This document shows, one piece after another, positions 1 to 7,732 of a DNA stretch of 64,000 nucleotides. The translations under genes and the position numbers were made by a program. This stretch comes from Streptomyces sp. YIM 121038 (GTDB lineage: Bacteria > Actinomycetota > Actinomycetes > Streptomycetales > Streptomycetaceae). The stretch lies in the NCBI RefSeq assembly GCF_006088715.1, contig NZ_CP030771.1, forward strand, positions 4,588,001-4,652,000, in the 5' to 3' direction. Positions within the stretch are counted from its first letter, which is position 1. Each line of letters starts with the position of its first letter. The notes below the pieces were generated by a model. The model saw nothing but the letters and a program-made list of their open reading frames with translations, had not been told where the DNA came from and did no database searches.

Positions 1-798
1 AGGCCAACCCGCACGGCTGAATTCCAGCAGGCGGCCCGCCAGCCTCTCCACTCGTGCGTGCCACGCCGCACGTGCTGCCGTCGGGTCCCCGGATCCGCGG
101 TGCGTCAGGAGGAGCCGGGCTCCGTATCCCGTGCCCGGGGCGAGGCGGATGCGCACCTCGCCGCCCCCGGCCACCTCGTACGCCACCAGCTCCGGCACCC
201 GTACCTCCGTGACCACCCCGGCCAGGACGCCGTCGGCGACGAGCCCCTCCGGTGCCTCGGAGCCCTTGAGGACCTCGTCGCCCTCGGTGAACGCGGCCCA
301 GACGGCGTCGGCGGGCCGTACCAGCTGGCGTTCGAAGCGGACGGTGCCGTCGGCGGTGATCTCGCCGCCGCCGAGGTCGAACTGTTCCAGGTACGCCTCG
401 TGCAGCTCGCCCGTGTCGCGGGGCCTGGCCGGTTCGGCGACGCCGTCCAGGAGTTCGCCGAGCGCGCTGACGCACAGGTGCCACCCGGCGCCGAAGCTCG
501 GGGCGCCGAACCGGTCGTCGAAGGTGTGCACGAGCGTGAGCAGCGAGCCTCCGGTCTCCGGGTCCGGCGCGACCTCCCAGCGCAGCTGGTCGTCGCCCCA
601 GGTGCACGCGTACAGGCGGGGCGCCTCGACGTCGGTCGGCTCGCGCCCGCCCGCCTCGGACGGGAACCAGTGCTTCAGGAGCTCGGGCCGGGTGAGGGCG
701 GCCCAGACCCGCTCGGGCGGGTGGCCGATGCGCCGCTCCATGCGCAGCGCGTGCCGCCCGCCGGGGGCCGTGGTCAAGGTGTCGGCACGGGGGTTCAT
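1..798 (-). CDS. Tandem SRPBCC (AHSA1-like) domain protein, partial at left edge
   Basis: The frame is open from an ATG at 796-798 through base 1, so the C-terminus is missing; 266 residues are visible. Residues about 14-130 form one Aha1/SRPBCC ligand-binding domain (ERVWAALTRPELLKHWF is typical of its first helix and strand). A second copy begins near residue 148 (AVWAAFTEGDEVLKG). The family binds small hydrophobic ligands or acts as a cofactor for Hsp90-like or stress proteins; the ligand cannot be read here. A GGAGGA ribosome site lies about 9 bases before the ATG. AHSA1 genes often pair with an ArsR regulator, but none is visible upstream. Confidence 0.85.
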   Translation of the reverse strand, partial: MNPRADTLTTAPGGRHALRMERRIGHPPERVWAALTRPELLKHWFPSEAGGREPTDVEAPRLYACTWGDDQLRWEVAPDPETGGSLLTLVHTFDDRFGAPSFGAGWHLCVSALGELLDGVAEPARPRDTGELHEAYLEQFDLGGGEITADGTVRFERQLVRPADAVWAAFTEGDEVLKGSEAPEGLVADGVLAGVVTEVRVPELVAYEVAGGGEVRIRLAPGTGYGARLLLTHRGSGDPTAARAAWHARVERLAGRLLEFSRAGWP

Positions 799-859
799 GA
801 CGGTACGTCCTCCATCGCGGGGCCGAAGGCGGGCAGGGCGACTCCTTGTCCCGTAGTGA

Positions 860-873
860 ATAGAACCATCTAT
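860..873. promoter_or_regulatory. Inverted repeat upstream of the SRPBCC gene
   Basis: ATAGA-ACCA-TCTAT, two perfect 5-base arms 4 bases apart, in an otherwise GC-rich 110-base gap. It sits about 60 bases upstream of the SRPBCC start on the side where its promoter should lie. An operator role is inference; no cognate regulator is adjacent. Confidence 0.3.
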
Positions 874-907
874 CCAGTGCCGGAACAGGAAGGGACACCC
901 CGGCCTC

Positions 908-2944
908 CTAGGCCGCCCGCCACGGCAACTCCCTGCTGTGCACCACCTCAAGGCTCGACACCGCCCGGGTCAGGACCACGTACAGCCGGTGCCGTCCGCG
1001 CTCCTCCGCCTCCGCGATCGCGGCCGGTTCGACCGCCACCACGTGGTCGTACTCCAGGCCCTTGGCCACCGACGCGGGCACGACCGTGACGCGGGCGCCC
1101 AGCTCGTCCGGGCCCGCCGTGCCGATGCCCGCCCCGGCGAGCGCGGCGCGCAGCGCGTCCGTGGCGGCGTCGGCCGCGATGACGCCGATGGAGCCCTCGC
1201 GGACGAGCGCGCCGCGGACCGCCGCGACGGCACCGGTCAGCACGTCCGGGACCCGCCGGACCGCGAGGTCGCCGTCGCGGCGCAGGGAACGCGCGGGCGG
1301 CACGTCGACGTCGAGCCCGGCGAGCAGGTCGTTGGCGAGCGTGACGATGGCCCGCGGGACGCGGAAGCCGGTGGTGAGCGGCGTGACCGGGGTGTCCGGC
1401 TTGCCGAGGTGGGCGAGGAGTTCGGGCCAGGCGCGGGCGGCCCACGGCGTGGTGCCCTGCGCGAGGTCGCCGAGGACGGTGACGGAGCCGAAGCCGACGC
1501 GGCGCGCGATGGCGCGGCACTCCATCGGCGAGAGGTCCTGCGCCTCGTCGACGACGATGTGGCCGTAGCCCTCGGGCCGTTCCACGAGGCCCGCGAGTTC
1601 GTCGAGGAGGACGAGGTCGGCGGCCGACCACCGCGCGGACCTGTACGAGCGCGGGGGCCCGGCCCAGGCGATCGCCCGCTGCTCCGCGTCCGTGAGGAGG
1701 CCGTCGGCGGCCCGTGCCAAGGCGTCCGCGTCCCCGAGGAGTTCGTACAGGACCTCCTCGGGGCGGGCCTTCGGCCAGGCCGCGTCGACGAAGGCGGAGA
1801 CGGGCCGCGCCCGGGAGACCTTCTGCACCCAGGTGTTGTTCATCGGGCCCGCGCGGCGCTCGGCCTGGTCCTGGATGTGGCGGACGGCGCGGCTGCGGAC
1901 GCGCTCGCGGCCGGTGTCGTAGGGCGGCTCCTCCGCGCGGACGTCCGCGACGATCCGCTCCAGGTCGGCGGCGGGGATCCGCCAGCGGTACGAGCCGTCC
2001 GGCAGCGCGAGGTCGGCGGCGACGGGGCGCACGCGCGCGTAGAGGGCGCGGCGCAGGACCTCCGCCATCCGGGCGTCGTGCTTGACGGCCGCGGCCCGCT
2101 CGTCGTCGTACGCCGTGACGGGCTGCCGGGCGATCTCGTCCTGGACGGTGGACTGGCGCACCCCGGTCTCGCCGAGGGAGGGCAGGACCTCGGCGATGTA
2201 GCGCAGGAAGGTGCGGTTGGGGCCGAGGATCAGCAGGCCGGAGCGGCGGACGCGCTGCGGGTGGGTGTAGAGGAGGTAGGCCGCGCGGTGCAGGCCGACG
2301 GCGGTCTTGCCGGTGCCGGGGGCGCCCTGGACGCACACGGAGGCGGTGAGCGCGGCCCGGACGAGGTCGTCCTGCTCGGGCTGGATGGTGGCGGCGATGT
2401 CGCGCATGGGGCCGACCCGGGGCCGCTCGATCTCCCCGGCGACGATGCGGCTCGGCGCGGCCGCCTCGCCGGACGTCAGGTGCTCGTCCTCCAGGCCGGT
2501 GAGGTCGGCGGAGTCGCCCTTGCTGCCGGGTGCCCAGCCGAAGCGGCGGCGGACGGCCACGCCCTGCGGGTCGCGGGCGCCCGCCTGGTAGAAGGCGCGC
2601 GACACGGGCGCCCGCCAGTCGACGACCAGCGGCGGCGCGGCCGGGTCCTCGGTGACGCGCAGCCGTCCGATGTGGTAGCGCTGGCCGCGGTGGCCGCCCG
2701 CGTCCGCCGTCTCGGTGTCGAAGTCGAGCCGCCCGAAGTACAGGGGTCCCTGCGGGAGTTCGCGCATCTCCTTGGCCTTGCTGCGCAGCTGGTAGCCGAG
2801 CACTTCGGCGTCGGCGCCGGAGGCGGAGGCGTTCTCGCCGCTGATCACCTGTTCCTGGGCCCCGTCCACCATCGCGGCGAGGGCGGCGCGGCAGGTGTCG
2901 TGGTAGCGGCGCTCCCGTGCGAGCTCTTCGTCGAGTGGTGTCAT
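908..2944 (-). CDS. HelD/HelR-family RNA polymerase-recycling ATPase (UvrD/Rep-like)
   Basis: 678 residues. An N-terminal coiled-coil region (about 1-60) precedes a superfamily 1 ATPase. Visible motifs are Walker A GAPGTGKT at 207-214, Walker B VVDEAQD in the middle of the protein, GDLAQGT, TTGFRVPR, and near the C-terminus KGLEYDHV and YVVLTRA. Proteins of this class insert arms into RNA polymerase and release stalled complexes. In S. venezuelae HelR gives rifamycin tolerance, and length and motif order fit that group. It is divergent from a TetR gene across 74 bases. No rifamycin-associated element palindrome is visible in that gap, so TetR control is more likely (inference). The start is the ATG at 2942-2944. 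Confidence 0.88.
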   Translation of the reverse strand: MTPLDEELARERRYHDTCRAALAAMVDGAQEQVISGENASASGADAEVLGYQLRSKAKEMRELPQGPLYFGRLDFDTETADAGGHRGQRYHIGRLRVTEDPAAPPLVVDWRAPVSRAFYQAGARDPQGVAVRRRFGWAPGSKGDSADLTGLEDEHLTSGEAAAPSRIVAGEIERPRVGPMRDIAATIQPEQDDLVRAALTASVCVQGAPGTGKTAVGLHRAAYLLYTHPQRVRRSGLLILGPNRTFLRYIAEVLPSLGETGVRQSTVQDEIARQPVTAYDDERAAAVKHDARMAEVLRRALYARVRPVAADLALPDGSYRWRIPAADLERIVADVRAEEPPYDTGRERVRSRAVRHIQDQAERRAGPMNNTWVQKVSRARPVSAFVDAAWPKARPEEVLYELLGDADALARAADGLLTDAEQRAIAWAGPPRSYRSARWSAADLVLLDELAGLVERPEGYGHIVVDEAQDLSPMECRAIARRVGFGSVTVLGDLAQGTTPWAARAWPELLAHLGKPDTPVTPLTTGFRVPRAIVTLANDLLAGLDVDVPPARSLRRDGDLAVRRVPDVLTGAVAAVRGALVREGSIGVIAADAATDALRAALAGAGIGTAGPDELGARVTVVPASVAKGLEYDHVVAVEPAAIAEAEERGRHRLYVVLTRAVSSLEVVHSRELPWRAA

Positions 2945-2960
2945 GCCGACGAGCGTAGCA

Positions 2961-3014
2961 AGAAAACGTTACTGAGTTACATTTTTTACTGAGGCTCACT
3001 TGGCGCTACGCTGG
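2961..3014. promoter_or_regulatory. Divergent helD/tetR promoter region with repeated TTACTGAG
   Basis: This 74-base gap is clearly AT-richer than its surroundings. TTACTGAG occurs at 2969-2976 and again at 2986-2993, 17 bases apart and within reach of both promoters. TACGCT at 3007-3012, 6 bases before the tetR ATG, is a plausible -10 for a nearly leaderless tetR transcript. Binding by the adjacent TetR protein is inferred from position only. Confidence 0.45.
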
Positions 3015-3018
3015 AGCC

Positions 3019-3681
3019 ATGACCGGTACGACGGACACGCCCCCGCACACCGCCCCGGCCCCCGTCGGCCTGCGGCAGCTCAAGAAGCGGCGCACGCAGC
3101 AGACGATCTCCGACACGGCGGTCGCGCTCTTCCTGGAGCGCGGCTTCGACAAGGTGTCGGTCGCGGAGGTGGCGGCCGCCGCGGAGGTCTCCAAACCCAC
3201 GCTGTTCCGGTACTTCCCGGCCAAGGAGGACCTGGTCCTGCACCGGTTCGCCGACCACGAGGACGAGGCGGCCCGCGTGGTCACGGCCCGCGGCGACCGC
3301 TCCCCGCTGACGGCCCTGCGCGACCACTTCCACGCGGGGCTCGACCGCCACGACCCGGTCACCGGCCTCTGCGACCACCCCGACGTGCTCGCCTTCCACC
3401 GGCTGCTCTACGGCACCCCGTCCCTGATGGGCCGCCTGTACGCCTACCAGGACCGGGCCGAACGCGCCCTCGCCCGCGCCCTCGCCGCCCCCGCCGCCGA
3501 AGCCTCCCTCGACGCCCGCCTGGCCGCGGCGCAGATCCTGGCCGTGCAGCGGGTGCTCGCGCTGGAGAACTGGCGGGGGATCGCGGCGGGGGAGCGCGCG
3601 GCCGTCCTCCTGCCGCGGGCGCGCACGGCCGCGGGGCAGGCCTTCGCCCACCTCGCCACGGGACTGCCGCACTACGCCTGA
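3019..3681 (+). CDS. TetR/AcrR-family transcriptional regulator
   Basis: 220 residues. The N-terminal TetR helix-turn-helix covers about 15-65: RRTQQTISDTAVALF, the GFDKVSVAEVAAAAEVSK turn region and TLFRYFPAKEDLV, the usual end of the domain. The C-terminal part is alpha-helical and ligand-specific, with no close family recognised. It is divergent from the HelD-type gene with a short shared promoter region carrying direct repeats, the usual layout of a repressor controlling itself and its neighbour. The start is the ATG directly after TACGCT. The inducer is unknown. Confidence 0.92.
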   Translation: MTGTTDTPPHTAPAPVGLRQLKKRRTQQTISDTAVALFLERGFDKVSVAEVAAAAEVSKPTLFRYFPAKEDLVLHRFADHEDEAARVVTARGDRSPLTALRDHFHAGLDRHDPVTGLCDHPDVLAFHRLLYGTPSLMGRLYAYQDRAERALARALAAPAAEASLDARLAAAQILAVQRVLALENWRGIAAGERAAVLLPRARTAAGQAFAHLATGLPHYA

Positions 3682-3700
3682 GCGCCGGGGCGGACAGGCC

Positions 3701-4249
3701 CTAGGGCAGCGGACCCGCCACGCGCCACAGGGCGTCGAAGAGCAGCCCCCGGTGCCGGATCCGCTCGCGGGCGGCGGTGCCCTCGTCGGCGTGCCAGCAG
3801 GTGAGGCAGCCGCTCCCGTCGAAGAGCTGCTCCCGCCCGATCAGGCAGAAGCCGGGGAACGGCGTGAGGTGCAGGGCGCGGAACTCCTCGTCGAGGCGGG
3901 CCCGTTCGCCCCGCGCGAGCGACCGCCGCAGCGCCGCGACGTCCTGGGCGTGCCCGCGCACCCGCCGCAGCAGCTCCCGCCGCACGGCCGCCCCGTCCCC
4001 GGCCGCGCCCGGCACGGCAACCGGCCGGGTGAAGTCCGGCACGATGACCCGCAGCGTGACGTGCGCCCGCGCCGCCGGGCCGGGCCCGCCCAGACAGCCC
4101 GTCAGCGCCCGCACCACGTCCTCGCCGGTGAACGCGACGGCGTCGATACGGGGATCCCGGTCGAGGGCCGCAGCGATGCGGTGCTCCAGCACGGACGCGG
4201 CCGCCGTCGACGCGCACTGCCGCGCCGGTGGCCGCAGTGATTCCTTCAC
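3701..4249 (-). CDS. Stand-alone effector domain paralogous to the two GntR regulators nearby, no HTH
   Basis: 182 residues from the GTG at 4247-4249, which has GAGGGAC about 7 bases upstream; an upstream GTG at 4285 would add 12 residues. The sequence aligns with the C-terminal halves of the GntR proteins at 6507-7406 and 7733-8641. RIDAVAFTGEDVVRALT matches RVDAVSFTAETLMNALT, EEFRALHLTPFPGFCLIG matches VAFRALPFTSPVKLYVLNG, and LFDALW matches WFDALW. There is no winged-helix domain. It lies downstream of the phosphotransferase gene on the same strand, separated by 123 bases. It may be a ligand-binding partner or decoy for the regulators (inference). No enzymatic motif is seen. Confidence 0.8.
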   Translation of the reverse strand: MKESLRPPARQCASTAAASVLEHRIAAALDRDPRIDAVAFTGEDVVRALTGCLGGPGPAARAHVTLRVIVPDFTRPVAVPGAAGDGAAVRRELLRRVRGHAQDVAALRRSLARGERARLDEEFRALHLTPFPGFCLIGREQLFDGSGCLTCWHADEGTAARERIRHRGLLFDALWRVAGPLP

Positions 4250-4372
4250 GTCACGTCCCTCGCCGCACAGCGCGTCTCCCACCACACCCAGGAGGGTCGC
4301 CGCCCGGACCGGCGGCCAGCGACATGATGCCCGCCCCGGGGGACGCCCAGGAAGACGCCGCGCCCCCCGGAT

Positions 4373-5506
4373 CTACCGCGGCCCGCGCTCCTCCTCGGCC
4401 CAGGACCAGCGCGCGAGGGCGTCCATCGTGTCGGCGTACGACGGCACGGACTTGAGGTCCAGGGCGTGCCGGGCGGCGCCGAGCGCGGAGTGCGCCCGCC
4501 CGGCCGCACGCTCCAGGGCACCCTCCGCCCGCTCCTCCGCCTCCAGCATCAGGGCCGCCCGGATGACGTCGGTGAAGACGGACTGGGCCCGCTTGAAGTC
4601 GAGCAGCCGCGGCAGGTCCCGCCACCACCCGGACCGGCTCCCGGCCCTGGCCGCCGACACCGCCTCGCACCAGCGCCGCACGACCTGCCGCTCCTGGTGC
4701 GGGGCGTACCGCATGAGGTGCAGATGCGTGGCCAGGTCGTACAGGGGGTCGCCGACCATCGCGAGCTCCCAGTCGATCGTCCAGAGCTGGCCGCAGCGGT
4801 CCAGGACGAAGTTCTCCCCGTGCAGATCGCCGTGGAGCAGACAGAAAGGGCGGCGCGTCAGCCCCGACACCCGCTCGCGCAGCACGGCGAAGGAGTCCCT
4901 GCCGATCCCGAACTCCTTGAAGAGCGGGCCGAACCGGTCCTCGTTCTTCAGGTAGACGTACTCCTCGGCGAAGAAGACGAGACGCTCGACGAAGCCGTTG
5001 GTGTCCCCGTCCCGCGGCCGGTCCGCGGCGGCGCAGCGCCGCCCGGCCGCCACGTCGTCGGGCCCCACGCCCGCCAGCTCGCCGAACAGGGCGACGATCT
5101 GGTCGATCACCCCGGCCGGGATGTCGGCACCGCGGCCCGTGCCGGGGCCGGGCTCGTACTCCGCGCCGGACTCGGCCTCCGAGCGCGCGCAGGAGCCCAG
5201 CGTGCGCCCCTCGATAAAGCGCTGGAGCCGGAACCCGTCCTTCTGGATCACCTCCGGAACGCGCGTGACGCGCCCGGCGAGCGCGACGAGCAGTTCCTCC
5301 TCCGACCAGAAGCAGCGGCGGTCGAACCACAGCAGGCCCGGACGCGGCTCCCGGCACTTCCAGCGCCAGGTCACCCCGGACTCGTCCGGCAGCGGGAAGA
5401 CGTACGTCTCGTGGTGATAGCCCCTGAGCGGCCCTTCGAGCGCGGCCATGCCGCCGCTCGCCAGGGCGGCGCGGGCCCGGGCCGCGGAGGTCGACGCAGA
5501 GGGCAT
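4373..5506 (-). CDS. Aminoglycoside phosphotransferase (APH)-family kinase
   Basis: 377 residues. The C-terminal lobe carries the APH/choline-kinase Brenner motif HGDLHGEN at 225-232 and the metal-binding loop TIDWELAMVGDP around 243-253 (Asp245 in the DFG position). The N-lobe is poorly conserved but long enough for ATP binding. The family phosphorylates small hydroxylated molecules such as aminoglycosides, choline and sugars; the substrate here cannot be assigned and resistance should not be assumed. A GGGAGA ribosome site precedes the ATG. It belongs to a minus-strand group with a HAD hydrolase and GntR regulators, and a CAACTC/GAGTTG inverted repeat lies about 115 bases upstream. Confidence 0.88.
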   Translation of the reverse strand: MPSASTSAARARAALASGGMAALEGPLRGYHHETYVFPLPDESGVTWRWKCREPRPGLLWFDRRCFWSEEELLVALAGRVTRVPEVIQKDGFRLQRFIEGRTLGSCARSEAESGAEYEPGPGTGRGADIPAGVIDQIVALFGELAGVGPDDVAAGRRCAAADRPRDGDTNGFVERLVFFAEEYVYLKNEDRFGPLFKEFGIGRDSFAVLRERVSGLTRRPFCLLHGDLHGENFVLDRCGQLWTIDWELAMVGDPLYDLATHLHLMRYAPHQERQVVRRWCEAVSAARAGSRSGWWRDLPRLLDFKRAQSVFTDVIRAALMLEAEERAEGALERAAGRAHSALGAARHALDLKSVPSYADTMDALARWSWAEEERGPR

Positions 5507-5531
5507 GGCACGTTTCTCCCAGCCTGGGAAA

Positions 5532-5557
5532 CCGGTTCTTCCCGACGGGAAAACCGG
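5532..5557 (-). promoter_or_regulatory. Stem-loop in the leader of the phosphotransferase gene
   Basis: CCGGTTCTTCCC, GAC, GGGAAAACCGG form a near-perfect hairpin with one bulged base, ending about 12 bases before the ribosome site of the gene at 4373-5506. No U-tract follows, so it is more likely an operator or a structured leader than a terminator (inference). Confidence 0.4.
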
Positions 5558-5620
5558 TCCGTTGGAGACGAATGAGAGGAGCGGAGCAAAAGTACCCCCT
5601 GAGCCTCGGCCTCCGACGCC

Positions 5621-5638
5621 TCAACTCCACAGAGTTGA
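5621..5638. promoter_or_regulatory. CAACT/AGTTG inverted repeat upstream of the phosphotransferase
   Basis: TCAACTC-CACA-GAGTTGA, perfect 7-base arms. It shares the CAACT/AGTTG half-site with the sites in both GntR promoters, which suggests these regulators also act on the phosphotransferase gene (inference). The surrounding 5507-5747 region has no gene. Confidence 0.55.
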
Positions 5639-5747
5639 AACGTTTTAGCGCTGAGCCGGGGTGAACGGCCGCGCGTCAGGTCGACGGGACGGGAATACCG
5701 GGGCGAAAAGGGCGAACAAACCTGCGGAGGGCCGTGTGTGCGGGACA

Positions 5748-5777
5748 CCAACTGCCGCACCCGTACCGCACAGTTGG
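5748..5777. promoter_or_regulatory. CAACT/AGTTG inverted repeat directly after the HAD gene
   Basis: CCAACTG at 5748-5754 and CAGTTGG at 5771-5777, 16 bases apart, ending next to the HAD stop codon. It could be a further operator for the downstream phosphotransferase or part of a weak terminator; the half-site matches the GntR-promoter sites. Confidence 0.45.
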
Positions 5778-6506
5778 TCACCCCGCGGCCCCGATCGACC
5801 GCACCACCGAGAGCACCGGCTCCAGCGAGGTGACGATGCGGTCGGCGCCGACCCCGCGCAGGAGGCCCTCCTTGCGGGCGTCGCGCGCGTACCCGAGGAA
5901 GTGCACCCCCGCGGCCCTGGCGGCGAGGAAGTCCGACGGGGTGTCGCCGATCATGAGCGTGCCCGCCGGGTCGGCGCCCATCGCGCTCAGGGCCCGCCGC
6001 ACGCAGTGCGGGTCCGGTTTGAGCAGCCGCAGGTCCTGGGTGCGGCCGTATATGTGCGGCGCGAAGCAGTCGAGCAGACCGCGCCCGTCGAGGTAACGGA
6101 TGGCGGCCCGGGGCGAGTTGTTCGTGGTGATGGCGAGCCGGACGCCGACGGCCGACCAGGTGCGGATCAGCGCGTCGGCGTACGGCGTCGGCCAGGCCGA
6201 GCCGACCGCCGTCAGCTCCTCGTGCGTGAGCCGCTCCTCCAGCTCGACGACGAGGTCGCTGCCGGGCCTGCGGCGGTCGACGGCACGCAGCACGACCTGC
6301 GGATCGGGGTCGTCGCGCACCCCGTTGGTGAGCAGGCCGTGCAGCCCCCGCCCCTCCAGCCAGCGGACCTGCTCACGGGCCACCCCGACCGCCGAGTGCC
6401 GGGCGAACAGGCGGCAGATGGGGCCGTCGAAGTCGAAGAGCACGAAACGGGCGAGCTCGATCAGCTTCCGCAGGCCCTCGGTCGGATCAGTCGCTTCAGA
6501 AGTCAC
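5778..6506 (-). CDS. HAD-superfamily hydrolase (phosphatase)
   Basis: 242 residues. HAD motif I is FDFDGPI with nucleophile Asp25. Motif II is in LAITTNNSPRAA, the motif III lysine is in LLKPDPH, and motif IV is IGDTPSDFLAA. These give a complete catalytic set of the phosphoglycolate-phosphatase-like subgroup with an alpha-helical cap. The substrate is unknown. The GTG start at 6504-6506 follows the TAG stop of the upstream GntR gene with no gap, so the two are almost certainly cotranscribed and translationally coupled. With the phosphotransferase downstream, a kinase/phosphatase pair acting on one small molecule is possible (inference). Confidence 0.9.
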   Translation of the reverse strand: MTSEATDPTEGLRKLIELARFVLFDFDGPICRLFARHSAVGVAREQVRWLEGRGLHGLLTNGVRDDPDPQVVLRAVDRRRPGSDLVVELEERLTHEELTAVGSAWPTPYADALIRTWSAVGVRLAITTNNSPRAAIRYLDGRGLLDCFAPHIYGRTQDLRLLKPDPHCVRRALSAMGADPAGTLMIGDTPSDFLAARAAGVHFLGYARDARKEGLLRGVGADRIVTSLEPVLSVVRSIGAAG

Positions 6507-7406
6507 CTAAGAGAGTGTTAGGTCCGACGTGATCGTTTCCCAGAGTGCGTCGAACCACTTCTGAGATTCCCCCACGAAGCCGGAGTCGCGCGGGTTGGCG
6601 CCGTCGGTGAAGGAGAACAGCGGCGTCTTGAGGCCGCCCGCGTCCCACATCTCCACCGTCTCGCCGCCGTCCACGTCCAGCTCCACCCGCTCGCGCTCCA
6701 GCGTGTAGTACGCGAGGAGCGCCTCGTGCCCGTTGAGTACGTAGAGCTTCACCGGCGAGGTGAACGGCAGGGCCCGGAAGGCGACGCGGACGTCGATGCC
6801 GTGCGGCTCGTTGCGCAGCGTGAGGAGGTTGTGGCGCAGGACCTGCCCCTGCGCGTTGCGCTGCGCGAGCCAGCGCTGGTGCAGCCGCTCCCGGCTCTCG
6901 CGCTCCGCCTGCACCGGCACCGGGAAGGCCAGCTCGATGTCGCTGCTCGGCAGCAGGATGCGCACGTCGATGGAGCTCGGGCGCAGCAGGCCCGCGTGGA
7001 TCTGCCGGATCGGCTCGGTGAGGGCGTTCATCAGGGTCTCCGCCGTGAACGAGACCGCGTCCACGCGCACGTGCGGCTGTTTGAACGCCTCCACCAGGCG
7101 CGGGGCCAGCCCGACCATGGACGGCTGCGGCTCCGGCGTCGCGGAGACGGCCGGCTCGGCCGGGGCCGCGACCCGGGGCGGGCTGCCCTTGGTGACGTGA
7201 TTGATCAGACCGTCGCGGTGCAGGCCGTGCAGGGCCTGGCGTACGGTGCCGCGTTCCACGCCGAACTCCTCGGCGAGCCGGGCCTGGGTGGGCAGGCGGT
7301 CGCCGGGTTTGAGGGTGCCGGTGCGGATGCGGTCACGCAGGGCGTCGGCGATGTCCTGGGGCGAGGGCTTGCTCCTGCCGGTCAAAGCACCGTTCTCCTT
7401 GGTCAC
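6507..7406 (-). CDS. GntR-family transcriptional regulator, first of two paralogues
   Basis: 299 residues from the GTG at 7404-7406. A TTG five codons upstream is in frame, but the GTG lies 6 bases after TATCGT, a good -10 for a leaderless transcript, and the paralogue at 7733-8641 has the same arrangement. Winged helix at about 15-80 (ADALRDRIRTGTLKPGDRLP, then GVERGTVRQAL). The effector domain at 98-299 is shared with that paralogue and with the HTH-less protein at 3701-4249; it is not one of the standard FadR or HutC folds I can name. Followed without a gap by the HAD gene. Inverted repeats flank its promoter. Confidence 0.9.
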   Translation of the reverse strand: MTKENGALTGRSKPSPQDIADALRDRIRTGTLKPGDRLPTQARLAEEFGVERGTVRQALHGLHRDGLINHVTKGSPPRVAAPAEPAVSATPEPQPSMVGLAPRLVEAFKQPHVRVDAVSFTAETLMNALTEPIRQIHAGLLRPSSIDVRILLPSSDIELAFPVPVQAERESRERLHQRWLAQRNAQGQVLRHNLLTLRNEPHGIDVRVAFRALPFTSPVKLYVLNGHEALLAYYTLERERVELDVDGGETVEMWDAGGLKTPLFSFTDGANPRDSGFVGESQKWFDALWETITSDLTLS

Positions 7407-7418
7407 GACCAGACGATA

Positions 7419-7445
7419 CAACTACCCACCATCTTTGGGGAGTTG
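7419..7445. promoter_or_regulatory. Proximal operator of the first GntR gene
   Basis: CAACT at 7419-7423 and AGTTG at 7441-7445 enclose CCC and GGGG. The 17 bases CCATCTTTGGGGAGTTG (7429-7445) are identical to 8664-8680 in the promoter of the second GntR gene. The site overlaps the expected -35 to -10 region, consistent with autorepression (inference). Confidence 0.65.
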
Positions 7446-7492
7446 GGCGCAAAGTTGTTTATGAATGCCTACCAAGTGGGGACAACTTCAAT

Positions 7493-7509
7493 GAGTTGGT
7501 TGCCAACTC
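7493..7509. promoter_or_regulatory. Distal palindromic operator, GntR/small membrane protein promoter
   Basis: GAGTTGGTTGCCAACTC, perfect 7-base arms around a 3-base centre. It begins 48 bases after the end of the proximal AGTTG, exactly as the matching palindrome does upstream of the second GntR gene. It ends 28 bases before the ATG of the divergent small membrane protein gene, so it could control both directions. Confidence 0.7.
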
Positions 7510-7537
7510 TTTCGAGATGGCAGAAGGGGGAACCACC

Positions 7538-7726
7538 ATGCCCGCCATAGCTCTCCTCGCAGCCGTGTTCGCCGTCGTCGTCGAGCAGCTCGTGCAGTGG
7601 AAGTACGGAACCCTCGGCATCGTCGGGCTGCTCCTGCTGACCGTGGGCGTCAAGGCGCGGAACACCACGTGCAGCTCCCTGGGCGCGCTCGTCCTCGCCC
7701 TGCTGGTGACCGGGCCCGCCCTGTAG
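7538..7726 (+). CDS. Small two-segment membrane protein
   Basis: 62 residues from the ATG at 7538, preceded by AAGGGGGAA. An upstream start at 7496 would place the start inside the palindromic operator and is less likely. Two hydrophobic segments are visible (about 2-17 and 22-34) plus a hydrophobic tail (about 46-60); no motif is recognised. It is divergent from the first GntR gene and shares its operator region. The stop lies 6 bases from the end of the convergent second GntR gene. Membership of the phosphotransferase/HAD/GntR module is inferred from this packing. Confidence 0.65.
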   Translation: MPAIALLAAVFAVVVEQLVQWKYGTLGIVGLLLLTVGVKARNTTCSSLGALVLALLVTGPAL

Positions 7727-7732
7727 GCGGGG

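Noticed and set aside
859..887. 24-codon upstream frame ending over the SRPBCC start
   Set aside because: It has no ribosome site, and the SRPBCC gene has a good one of its own, so coupling is unnecessary.
938..2992. Long plus-strand frame opposite the HelD-type gene
   Set aside because: It is the antisense shadow of a gene whose ATPase motifs are all intact on the minus strand.
4373..5506. Calling the phosphotransferase an aminoglycoside-resistance gene
   Set aside because: Only the general APH fold motifs are visible. The setting (HAD phosphatase, GntR regulators) points to metabolism or signalling rather than to resistance.
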